The notes below the pieces were generated by a model. The model was not told where the DNA came from and did no database searches. It saw only the letters and a list, made by a program, of their open reading frames with translations. Shown here in pieces: positions 16,514 to 24,290 of a DNA stretch of 32,398 nt; positions within the stretch are counted from its first letter, which is position 1, and each line of letters starts with the position of its first letter. The stretch is taken from the NCBI GenBank assembly GCA_028279875.1, contig JANQMU010000003.1, positions 1 through 32,398 of the forward strand, given 5' to 3'. Made by a program: the position numbers and the translations under genes. This stretch comes from Rhizobiaceae bacterium. GTDB taxonomy: Bacteria > Pseudomonadota > Alphaproteobacteria > Rhizobiales > Rhizobiaceae.

Positions 16514-19207
16514 ATGGCAATCGGATCGTGGGTGGATCATATGGGCTCCAAGCCAAGAAAATGGGCGGCGAAATCAGTGGGCGGAATCTTCGGCTTCCGA
16601 TCCCTGCTGCTGGCCGCCTTTGCCCTGATCGTCGTCGTCGGGGTCCTGGCCGACCTACAGAACCGCGAGGCAGCCGAGCAGGATCTGCGCATATCGGTGA
16701 GCGAACGGATCGGGCTGATGCGGGCGAAGCTCGAAGGCAATATCAATGGCAATGTCCAGCTGGTCCGCGGCCTGATTTCCACCCTGAAGACTGAACCGGA
16801 TATGTCGCAGGAGCGGTTCGCCGAGCTGTCCAGTCACCTTTTCACCGACAATTCTCAACTGCGCAACATCGCCGGCGCACCCGATCTGGTGATTTCGCTG
16901 ATGTATCCGATGGCCGGCAACGGGCGGGCCATCGGCCTGGATTTCCGCAAAAACGCCGCTCAAAGGGAAGCGGTGCTGCAGGTCCGGGACGAAGGAAAGA
17001 TGATCATCGCCGGGCCGGTTGATCTGGTACAGGGCGGACAGGGTGTCATCGGACGCTTTCCGGTCTTCACCGAGGTGGACGGCGAAAGAGCCTTCTGGGG
17101 TATTGTCTCGGCCGTCATCGACGCCCAGCGCCTGTTTGAAGACAGCGGCCTGCTGGATCCGGATCTGCCGATCGACATCGCGGTCGTCGGCCGCGACGCC
17201 AAGGGCGCATCCGGCGAGCAGTTCTTCGGGCAGGCGCATGTGCTGGCATCCTCGCCGGTGACCGCCGATGTCGTCCTGCCGAACGGCTCATGGCAACTGG
17301 CCGCCATCCCGAAGACCGGATGGGAACCGGATTCCTTCGCCATCTGGTGGCGGCGCGCGCTCATCATCGCCGCCGGCTTTCTGGTGCTGCTGCCTATCCT
17401 GATTGCCGGGCATTCATCGGAGCAGCGCAAGCGCAGCATGCGCGAATTGCAGATTCGCGAAGAAAGCCTGCAGCGCCTGTCACGGCGTCTGGAACTGGCC
17501 CTGGACGCATCGAAAGTGGGCGTCTGGGAGCTCAATCTGGAGACCGATGAACTGGTCTGGGACGACCGCATGCGCGAACTCTATGACGTGCCGGACACCG
17601 TCAAGAAGCCGGATGTCGATGTCTGGCGCGGCACGCTTCACCCTGACGACGCGCAGCGCGCGGAGGCTGAATTTGAGGAGGCCCTGCGGTCGCGCGGCCA
17701 GTACCGGTCCGATTTCCGGGTGGTGAGCCGCAAGGGCGCCGTTCGTCATATCAGGGCAAAGGCCGCCGTTCATGATGTCGGCAACGCGCCGCGCATCATC
17801 GGCCTCAACTGGGATGTCACCGCCGATGTGAAGCTCCAGGACGCGCTCAAACAAGCCAAATCCGAGATGGAGCAGAGGAATGCGGAGCTTGAGGCCACCA
17901 AAGCCAAAATCGAACATATGGCCCTGCATGACAGCCTGACCGGACTGCCGAACCGCCGGTTTCTGGACATCGAGCTTTCCGGTTCGGCCACAGGGAGCAA
18001 ACGGGGCAGATCCGCGCGCGCATTGCTGATCGTCGACCTCGACCGCTTCAAGCAGATCAACGACACATTCGGCCACGCGGCCGGGGACGCGCTGCTGATC
18101 CATGTCTCCGAGGCTTTGCGTTCGCTGATCCGGCCGACGGATTTCGTCGCCAGGATCGGCGGAGACGAGTTCGTCATCGTCTGCAGGCAATACACCGACG
18201 CGACCTATCTGACCGGGCTGGCGGAGTCGATTGTCGAGCATATGCGCGAACCGATGATCCACAATGGCAATGAATGCCGGTTCGGCGTCAGCATCGGCAT
18301 ATCGACCGCCGAATACGGGATCGACGAGGCCTCGCAACTGCTCGTCAATGCCGACCTGGCCCTTTACCAGGCCAAGAGTACCGGGCGAAACCGTTTCGCC
18401 TTCTTCACCGCCGAACTACATGCCGCCACCTTGCGCACGAAAACGCTGGCGGACGAGATGCTGCGCGGCATCGAGGAAGGCGAGTTCGTTCCGTTCTATC
18501 AGCCGCAATTCGATGCCAGCGACCACAGCATAACCGGGGTCGAGGCGGTCGCCCGATGGCGGCATCCGGTCCACGGAACGCTGACGCCCGACCGGTTTCT
18601 GGACGTGTCGGATGAATTCAACGTCACGGCGGCGATTGACCGGGCGATCCTGGTCCAGACCCTGGAAGACATGAAATCCTGGTCGCAGAACGATCTCGGC
18701 ATCCCGCGGGCGTCGGTCAATGTCTCGGCGCAGCGGCTTCACGATCCGGAGCTTCACGAGCGGCTGGCTGAACTCAATATCCAGCCCGGGACACTGTCTT
18801 TCGAACTGGTCGAATCGATCTTTCTGGACGATTACGACGATGTCGTCCTGCGCAATATCGAGGGCATCAGGGCCATGGGCATCGATATCGAGATCGACGA
18901 TTTCGGCACCGGGCGAACATCCATCGTCAGCCTGATGAAGCTCAATCCGCGGCGGCTGAAGATCGACCGCCAGCTGATCATTCCGATGACCACGTCACGG
19001 GCCTCGCGGCAGCTGGCGAAATCGGTGATCGAAATCGGCAAGGCACTGAATATCGGCGTCGTGGCGGAGGGCGTGGAAACGATGCGCCACGCCCAGTTGC
19101 TGAAGCGGCTCGGATGCGACATCCTTCAGGGCTACGCCTTCGCACGGCCGATGCCGGCGGAGGATTTGGTGGCCTATCTGAAAAAACCGGTCGAACTGTC
19201 GGCATAG
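16514..19207 (+). CDS. CHASE-like/PAS/GGDEF/EAL cyclic-di-GMP protein
   Basis: An 897-residue inner-membrane protein that should make and/or break cyclic-di-GMP. Helices at about 30-47 and 281-299 enclose a periplasmic CHASE-type sensor domain. A PAS domain (about 325-440) and a short coiled coil follow. The GGDEF domain (about 470-630) has an intact GGDEF at 549-553, and an RPTD inhibitory site five residues before it (540-543), so feedback by c-di-GMP is likely. The EAL domain (about 650-890) has EAV for EAL but keeps the catalytic-type residues: Glu677, the Asn of VNVSA, ELVES, DDFGTG, KIDRQ and AEGVET. Both activities are therefore plausible. An ATG at 16541 with GGTGG in front is an alternative start. 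It converges with the MFS gene (5-bp gap). Confidence 0.93.
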   Translation: MAIGSWVDHMGSKPRKWAAKSVGGIFGFRSLLLAAFALIVVVGVLADLQNREAAEQDLRISVSERIGLMRAKLEGNINGNVQLVRGLISTLKTEPDMSQERFAELSSHLFTDNSQLRNIAGAPDLVISLMYPMAGNGRAIGLDFRKNAAQREAVLQVRDEGKMIIAGPVDLVQGGQGVIGRFPVFTEVDGERAFWGIVSAVIDAQRLFEDSGLLDPDLPIDIAVVGRDAKGASGEQFFGQAHVLASSPVTADVVLPNGSWQLAAIPKTGWEPDSFAIWWRRALIIAAGFLVLLPILIAGHSSEQRKRSMRELQIREESLQRLSRRLELALDASKVGVWELNLETDELVWDDRMRELYDVPDTVKKPDVDVWRGTLHPDDAQRAEAEFEEALRSRGQYRSDFRVVSRKGAVRHIRAKAAVHDVGNAPRIIGLNWDVTADVKLQDALKQAKSEMEQRNAELEATKAKIEHMALHDSLTGLPNRRFLDIELSGSATGSKRGRSARALLIVDLDRFKQINDTFGHAAGDALLIHVSEALRSLIRPTDFVARIGGDEFVIVCRQYTDATYLTGLAESIVEHMREPMIHNGNECRFGVSIGISTAEYGIDEASQLLVNADLALYQAKSTGRNRFAFFTAELHAATLRTKTLADEMLRGIEEGEFVPFYQPQFDASDHSITGVEAVARWRHPVHGTLTPDRFLDVSDEFNVTAAIDRAILVQTLEDMKSWSQNDLGIPRASVNVSAQRLHDPELHERLAELNIQPGTLSFELVESIFLDDYDDVVLRNIEGIRAMGIDIEIDDFGTGRTSIVSLMKLNPRRLKIDRQLIIPMTTSRASRQLAKSVIEIGKALNIGVVAEGVETMRHAQLLKRLGCDILQGYAFARPMPAEDLVAYLKKPVELSA

Positions 19208-19212
19208 GGCGC

Positions 19213-20547
19213 TCAGCCCTGGGTCGGCCAGACCCGGTGCTCGTCGTCGATGACGAAGACGTGGCGGTGGCGTTTTCCCGTGGCCGCAAATTCCTTGAGA
19301 TGCGGATGATCGGCCGGCAAATCGTCATGGTCATGGGCAAGCTCGGCGGTGTCTCCGGTCGGCCACAGCGCCGGCGCCGCTGCGGCCGCCGCGAGCGCCA
19401 CCACGCCGAGCAGGGCAAGAGCCGGCGGCAGGCCGAAGATTTCGCCCACCCAGCCGGCGACCGGGTAGGTCAGCAGCCAGCAGGCATGGGACAGGGCGAA
19501 TTGTGCGGTGAAGACAGCGGGTCTGTCTTCGGCATGGGCCGAATGCCGCAACAGGCGGCCGGCGGGCGTCAGGATGGTGGCATAAAGCAGGCCCGCGACG
19601 CCCCAGACCACGAGGAAAGCGGCAAAGGGGCCCGGTCCAGCGGCCCATAGAATAGCCGCATAGACAAGGGCCAGCGTCGCCAGCAGGAAGGCGGCGGTGA
19701 TCATCAGCAGGCGGTCGGTGACGGCGTCCAGCAACCGCGGCAGCGCCAGCGCGGCGAGCATCGAACCGCCGCCGAAGGCTGCCAGCGCATAGGCGACATG
19801 GGTCTGCGTCAGGGCATATTCGCCGAGCACGATTACCACCGTGTTGACGATGACGAAGGCCCCGACGGATGCCGCGACAAGGTTGAGCGCCAGCAGGCCG
19901 CGCAGGCGGGGCGTTGCCAGATATATGCGGGTGCCGCGGGTCGCACGCTCAAGGAACGGCCGCCCTGCGCCGCTGCCGCCGGGCGGAACGGCCGACAGGG
20001 CGATGAGCATGGCCGAGCCGGCAAAGCCGAGGACCGTGCCGCCGAACAGCCAGTGATAGCTCATCAGCGCCAGCAGCAACCCGGCGACCGCGGGACTGAT
20101 GAGATTTTCCAGATCATAGGCAAGGCGCGACAGGGACAGGGCCTTGGTATAGTCCCTTTCATCGCGCAGCAGATCGGGTATCACCGCCTGAAAGGCCGGT
20201 GTGAATGTGGCGGACGCCGCCTGCAACACGAAGATCAACAGATAGATCTGCCACACCGCATCGATGAAGGGCAGGAACAGGGCGACGGCGGCGCGAACGA
20301 TATCGGCGCCGATCAGCACCGCCTTGCGGGAAAAATGCCCCGCCACCGCGTGGGCCACCGGCGCCAGGCTGACATAGGCGATCATCTTGATGGCGAATGC
20401 CGTTCCGAGCACTGCGCCCGCCTGATCGCCGGCCAGATCGAAGGCAAGCAGGCCGAGCGCAACCGTCAGCAGGCCGGTGCCGAGCAGCGCGATGAGTTGC
20501 GCCGCGAAAAGCCGTGCAAAGATCCGATGTCTGAGAACGTCGATCAT
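19213..20547 (-). CDS. MFS exporter with His-rich C-terminal tail (NreB/EntS-like)
   Basis: A 444-residue, 12-helix major facilitator protein of the MFS_3 type. The N-terminus reads FARLFAAQLIALLGTGLLTV, and the first cytoplasmic loop region shows HFSRKAVLIGADIVRA. The last 46 residues leave the membrane and hold seven histidines, with HDHDDLPADHPH and HRHVF. Nickel exporters such as NreB carry His-rich tails, so metal export or metal sensing is a fair hypothesis, but siderophore or drug export is just as possible. It lies downstream of DUF1801 on the same strand, 87 bp away. No strong ribosome site is seen at the ATG. Confidence 0.88.
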   Translation of the reverse strand: MIDVLRHRIFARLFAAQLIALLGTGLLTVALGLLAFDLAGDQAGAVLGTAFAIKMIAYVSLAPVAHAVAGHFSRKAVLIGADIVRAAVALFLPFIDAVWQIYLLIFVLQAASATFTPAFQAVIPDLLRDERDYTKALSLSRLAYDLENLISPAVAGLLLALMSYHWLFGGTVLGFAGSAMLIALSAVPPGGSGAGRPFLERATRGTRIYLATPRLRGLLALNLVAASVGAFVIVNTVVIVLGEYALTQTHVAYALAAFGGGSMLAALALPRLLDAVTDRLLMITAAFLLATLALVYAAILWAAGPGPFAAFLVVWGVAGLLYATILTPAGRLLRHSAHAEDRPAVFTAQFALSHACWLLTYPVAGWVGEIFGLPPALALLGVVALAAAAAAPALWPTGDTAELAHDHDDLPADHPHLKEFAATGKRHRHVFVIDDEHRVWPTQG

Positions 20548-20634
20548 CGCCGCACATTACATCGGGCTTCGGCATCCTGAACAGGACTATCATTGTCCGC
20601 AAAGGTCGCCGGAAAGCGGATCACCGGCTCCCGA

Positions 20635-20982
20635 TCACGTGTTACCAGCGCATTGATTCAACAGCCGCACCAGCTTTGCTTCGGGGAGAGCCTCGCCGGC
20701 GGGACATTTCACGTGTCGTCCGGATTCGCCGCGGCCCTTCAAAATACCGTCCGGATCATCCAGCCCGGCGCCCTGAACGAAGCCGAGATGCGCATGGTCC
20801 TTGCCCCCATAGAGATAGATGATCGCTTCGCCGGCCGGATCATAATAAACCGGCGCGCCCCATTTCATGCCTTCGACCGCCTCCGGCAGTGTCCTGCCCA
20901 CAAGCTCGCGGAGCGCCGACAAAACAGCGCGTACGGGCGGTTTTCTTGCCGCGACATAAAGCTCCACATCGGGATCGGCCAT
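20635..20982 (-). CDS. DUF1801 protein
   Basis: A 115-residue small cytosolic protein. The DUF1801 pattern shows as LRELVGRTLPEAVEGMKWGAPVYY, followed by YLYGGKDHAHLGF and the C-terminal segment with CPAGEALPEAKLVRLL. The function is not known; relatives are often described as YdhG-like. The frame is open to 20997, but GGAGGA lies just upstream of the ATG at 20982, which decides the start. It sits between the ECF sigma gene (stop 74 bp upstream) and the MFS gene on the same strand. Confidence 0.85.
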   Translation of the reverse strand: MADPDVELYVAARKPPVRAVLSALRELVGRTLPEAVEGMKWGAPVYYDPAGEAIIYLYGGKDHAHLGFVQGAGLDDPDGILKGRGESGRHVKCPAGEALPEAKLVRLLNQCAGNT

Positions 20983-20986
20983 ATCG

Positions 20987-20992
20987 TCCTCC
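20987..20992 (-). promoter_or_regulatory. Ribosome binding site of the DUF1801 gene
   Basis: GGAGGA on the minus strand, four to five nt before the ATG at 20982. It falls inside the longer open frame, so it argues against the upstream GTG/ATG codons at 20997 and 20994. Confidence 0.7.
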
Positions 20993-21056
20993 ATCACATT
21001 GCCGCAACCCTATGTGTGGAGCTCGTATCCGGTTTTGATCTGTGTCACGGAGCGCC

Positions 21057-21932
21057 TCAAAACCGCTCCCATCGTGCCTCCGCCATGGCGTAGCGGGCAT
21101 AGCGGAAATCGCGGATGGCTGCGACGTTGTCGCCGTCGAAGCGCAGCAGCACGAAATAGAGCGGCGGCGCCGACGGGTCGGCACGGTCGAAGGCAAGGAT
21201 CGCCGGCCGGCCTTCGACGGCACCCGGGGCCATCAGCCAGTCGTCGCTCCTCTGATAATTACGGTAGTAGCCGCCGACACCTTTGCGGCCCTTACGGCGG
21301 TCGCGAGCGACCAGTTCGAGCCGAACCTCCTCGGACAGCATGTCGCGCAGCCGGTCGAATTCATGGGCGTTGAAACATTGTGCATAGATTGCCAGCCGCC
21401 GCCGCTCCGTTTCCGGCAGCGGCGGCGGATCCTCCAGGTCGCATTCCCGCAGCAGGCGGCGACCGCGATACAGCGCCGACTTGACCGACTGCACCGAGCT
21501 TTCGGTCATCTCGGCAACCTCGACAGCCGAGTAGCCGAGCACGTCACGCAGGATACAGGTGCTGCGCTGCTTCGGTGTCAGCGCCAGAAAGGGCCGCAAA
21601 TTGTCGGCGACGGCGCTGCTGGCGGGCATGGTTTCAAACGGCGGCGCGTCGCGGCCGAGTTCTTCCTTCATGGCCATTTCTTTTTTCCGGGACCGGAACA
21701 TGGTGACAGCCGTGTTGTGGGCAATGCGAAACAGCCAGGCGCGCAGATCTTCGACCATGGCGCCATCGCGCAGCGCCCGTGTCGCCCTGAACAGGGCCTC
21801 CTGCAACACATCCTCGCCATCGACGACGGAGCCGGTCATCCGCGCGCAATAGCGATGCAATTCAGGCCGAAGGGCCGGCAGGGCCGCCTCCAGCCCCGCC
21901 TGCCCGCTTGCGGGCCTTTCGCCATTCGCCAT
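21057..21932 (-). CDS. ECF-type sigma factor with SnoaL-like C-terminal domain
   Basis: A 291-residue sigma factor. Region 2 (about 18-83) holds DGEDVLQEALFRATRAL and DLRAWLFRIAHNTA. Region 4 (about 115-163) holds LTPKQRSTCILRDVLGYS and a helix-turn-helix ending VKSALYRGRRLL. A C-terminal domain of about 115 residues (175-291) looks like the SnoaL/NTF2-like extension of SigJ/ECF41-type factors, which takes the place of an anti-sigma factor in controlling activity. No anti-sigma gene is nearby, which fits. The ATG lies one nucleotide after the TGA of the SDR gene, so the two are translationally coupled. The SDR is a likely regulon member or signal-processing partner, by analogy with ECF41 loci that pair with oxidoreductases. 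Confidence 0.9.
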   Translation of the reverse strand: MANGERPASGQAGLEAALPALRPELHRYCARMTGSVVDGEDVLQEALFRATRALRDGAMVEDLRAWLFRIAHNTAVTMFRSRKKEMAMKEELGRDAPPFETMPASSAVADNLRPFLALTPKQRSTCILRDVLGYSAVEVAEMTESSVQSVKSALYRGRRLLRECDLEDPPPLPETERRRLAIYAQCFNAHEFDRLRDMLSEEVRLELVARDRRKGRKGVGGYYRNYQRSDDWLMAPGAVEGRPAILAFDRADPSAPPLYFVLLRFDGDNVAAIRDFRYARYAMAEARWERF

Positions 21933-21933
21933 A

Positions 21934-22674
21934 TCAGCTCATGATCTCCCTGCCGGACGCAGTAATGCCATAGGTGGCCGAACCGGCATTTTCGGCCAGC
22001 AATTCCATCACCTGATCGCCGATGAATTGCGGCGTCAAGGGCTTTTCCCACTGGCTCATGAACTGTTCCGCCGTGATCGACCGGGCAGCGGCATAGGCCG
22101 ATGAGGCCTGTTCGGCGATACCGGTGCCGGCGATGAGCTGTTTGGGATAGACCGTGGTGAAGGTCAGGCCAAGGCCGCGCCGCTCGGCCTCCCACTGGCC
22201 GTAATTGGAGACCAGATGCTGCATGCGCTTGGCCCCGGCATAGCCGCCGGACAGGGGCGAACCGCCGATCGCCGCACCGCTGGCGAAGCTGACGATGGCG
22301 CTGCCCTCGGTCATCGGCCCAAGCAGCGCGGCACGGGTGAACTGGAAGGCGATTTTGGTGTCGGTTTCCCAGGCGGCGCTGAAATCGCGCCAACTCATTT
22401 CGGCGATCGACTGCATTTTGGGACTGTGCCCGCCGACCAGGAGCAGAAGGTCGGGTGCATGGTCGGTCAGCAGCTTTTCCGCCACGCCCTCGCCTGCGGC
22501 GTCAAGCGCGACCGTCTCGATGGCGGGCGTGTCGGCCCTGAGGCTGTCAAGATCCGCCTGTTTGCGGGCGACCGCAACGGTGGCGATGCCCCGCCCGGCC
22601 AGTCTGAGCGAAAGATCACGGCCGACCCCGCGGCTGCCGCCGATGACGAGGGCCTTGTTGTATCGAAATGTCAT
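21934..22674 (-). CDS. Short-chain dehydrogenase/reductase
   Basis: A 246-residue classical-type SDR, an NAD(P)-dependent oxidoreductase. The cofactor motif is GGSRGVG (12-18). The catalytic set is Ser132, Tyr145 and Lys149 (YAGAK). The usual NNAG segment is replaced by VGGHS, a deviation seen in divergent SDRs. The substrate is unknown. AAGGAAG precedes the ATG. It is directly coupled to the ECF sigma gene downstream and follows the DUF6455 gene by 78 bp, so these probably form one transcript. Confidence 0.9.
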   Translation of the reverse strand: MTFRYNKALVIGGSRGVGRDLSLRLAGRGIATVAVARKQADLDSLRADTPAIETVALDAAGEGVAEKLLTDHAPDLLLLVGGHSPKMQSIAEMSWRDFSAAWETDTKIAFQFTRAALLGPMTEGSAIVSFASGAAIGGSPLSGGYAGAKRMQHLVSNYGQWEAERRGLGLTFTTVYPKQLIAGTGIAEQASSAYAAARSITAEQFMSQWEKPLTPQFIGDQVMELLAENAGSATYGITASGREIMS

Positions 22675-22752
22675 GTGCGAACTTCCTTTTGTAGCGTTGG
22701 TCTCCCGTGGAAGACGCTCACGGCAGGCAAAAGGGTTCGCAGGCAGCGTGTT

Positions 22753-23031
22753 TTAGAGCATCGGCTCCGGCTCCGCGGCGGGCTGCAGCGCCTCAAGCAC
22801 ATATTTGTTGCGGCAGTAGTCCGGTGCATCGGCAGCGCCCGACTCATGCGCAGCCAGCCAGTGTTCGCAGGCTAGAACCTCATGGCACTTGCTGCAGCGA
22901 TAGACCATATCCTGGAAGGGAAAAGTGTCTAGTTTGTCGGTCAACACCGCCTGCCCCAGATCGACCCCGAGCGTCGCAGCCATTTGTTGAAGGCGTTCGG
23001 AGTGAAAGGCAAAGTCCTGTATCTTGGTCAT
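22753..23031 (-). CDS. DUF6455 protein
   Basis: A 92-residue small protein. It shows MAATLGVDLGQAV, then a four-cysteine pattern: CSKC, a further Cys in LACEHWLAAH and a last Cys in PDYCRNK. This is the DUF6455 layout found mostly in alphaproteobacteria. The cysteines could bind a metal or be redox-active; neither is known. Several ATGs are possible (23043, 23034, 23031). GGAGAG sits 4 nt before the one at 23031, which I chose. It is the first gene upstream of the SDR-ECF pair and divergent from the imelysin gene. Confidence 0.8.
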   Translation of the reverse strand: MTKIQDFAFHSERLQQMAATLGVDLGQAVLTDKLDTFPFQDMVYRCSKCHEVLACEHWLAAHESGAADAPDYCRNKYVLEALQPAAEPEPML

Positions 23032-23035
23032 CATA

Positions 23036-23041
23036 CTCTCC
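23036..23041 (-). promoter_or_regulatory. Ribosome binding site of the DUF6455 gene
   Basis: GGAGAG on the minus strand, with 4 nt to the ATG at 23031 and only 1 nt to the ATG at 23034. It overlaps the ATG at 23043, which argues against that longer start. Confidence 0.6.
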
Positions 23042-23223
23042 ATTCGTTATGGCGATTGCATGTGATTTTGACGCGCATAACTGTGAAAGTCTGGCAGAGG
23101 CGGCCGGTCGCTCCCATGATCTGGGTCAAACCGTCCGAGACGGGATTTTTTCGAAAATGCCGGTTTTGATTGCGGCGGCGGGGCGGTACAACAAATCAAC
23201 GCATCGACGGAGGTTTCGCCTGC

Positions 23224-24288
23224 ATGCGCGCCCATTGGATTTGCTTGTTTCTCGTCTTTGCGGCCGGGCCCTTGCAGGCCGCCGACGGGCTTTCTGCCGT
23301 CGAACGGATGATTGACGGCTACGTGCTGCCGAATGTCGAACGGTTCGCAGAGACCGCTGACATTCTGACGGCCGACATCGCCACGCTCTGTGAAACCGGG
23401 GCGCCGGAGGCGCTGGCCGAGGCGCGTGCCACCTTTCGCAATGCCGTATTGAGCCACGCGCGTATCGATTTCGTGCGTATCGGACCGCTGGAAGCGGCCA
23501 ATCGGCGCGATGCCCTGCTGTTCTGGCCGGACCGGCGCTCAGTCGGCCTGAAACAGGTGCAGCGGGTGCTTGCCAAGGAGGACGCCGGTGTTCTGGATGC
23601 AGCCGCCCTGCGCAAGAAGAGCGTTGCCCTGCAGGGGTTCGGCGCGCTGGAGTTTCTGCTATACGGCACCGGATCCGAGGCGCTGACCGGGACGGCCGGC
23701 GGGTTTCGCTGCCTCTATGCGCTCAGCATAGCCAACAATATCGCCGCTCTGGCCGATGCGGTCGCCGATGGCTGGAATGACCCGCAGGGCTTCGTCCGGC
23801 AGTGGACCGAACCCGGCCTCGACAACGATCTCTATCGCGACGAGCAGGAATCCGTGGCGGCACTGGTGGGGATGGTCTCCGACGCGCTGGAAATCATCCG
23901 CGACCAGCGGCTGAAGCCGATCGCCCCGTTCGGAACGGATATGAAGCCCTATAAACGGGCCCTGTTCTGGCGCAGCGGCCTGACCCGCGACATGCTGGCA
24001 GCCTCGCTGGCCGGATTGCGCGATATGATCGAGATTTCGGGCCTGCTGACGGCCCTGCCGCCAGATCGCCACTGGATCGCAGGATCGGTCGCCTTCGAGT
24101 TCGACAATGCCCTAGGGGCGCTGCAGCGGCTGGACGGACCTGTGCGCTCGATTGTCGAGGATCCGGAGATATCCTCCAATCTGGCCTATCTGGTGGTGGT
24201 GACACGATCGCTGCAGAACCTGATGGGCGAGCAGGTGGCCGAAGCGCTCGCCCTGCCGACCACCTTTTCGCCGCTTGACGGGGACTGA
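23224..24288 (+). CDS. Imelysin-family periplasmic protein
   Basis: A 354-residue exported protein of the imelysin (M75) family, linked to iron uptake in several bacteria. A signal peptide (about 1-20, ending LQAA) follows the ATG at 23224, which has GGAGG about 12 nt upstream; the frame stays open to 23170. The mature part shows FRNAVLSHARIDFVRIGPL and FWPDRRSVGLKQVQ. The family's GxHxxE motif appears as GFGALEFLLYG, with Gly in place of His, so metal binding at that site may be altered. The DUF1513 gene starts 2 nt after its stop. In related bacteria this pair usually follows another imelysin and a di-heme oxidoreductase gene, which are missing here. Confidence 0.88.
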   Translation: MRAHWICLFLVFAAGPLQAADGLSAVERMIDGYVLPNVERFAETADILTADIATLCETGAPEALAEARATFRNAVLSHARIDFVRIGPLEAANRRDALLFWPDRRSVGLKQVQRVLAKEDAGVLDAAALRKKSVALQGFGALEFLLYGTGSEALTGTAGGFRCLYALSIANNIAALADAVADGWNDPQGFVRQWTEPGLDNDLYRDEQESVAALVGMVSDALEIIRDQRLKPIAPFGTDMKPYKRALFWRSGLTRDMLAASLAGLRDMIEISGLLTALPPDRHWIAGSVAFEFDNALGALQRLDGPVRSIVEDPEISSNLAYLVVVTRSLQNLMGEQVAEALALPTTFSPLDGD

Positions 24289-24290
24289 CC

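Noticed and set aside
18520..18550. EAL domain thought to be inactive because the motif reads EAV
   Set aside because: The Glu and all other main catalytic-type residues are present, so loss of activity cannot be claimed.
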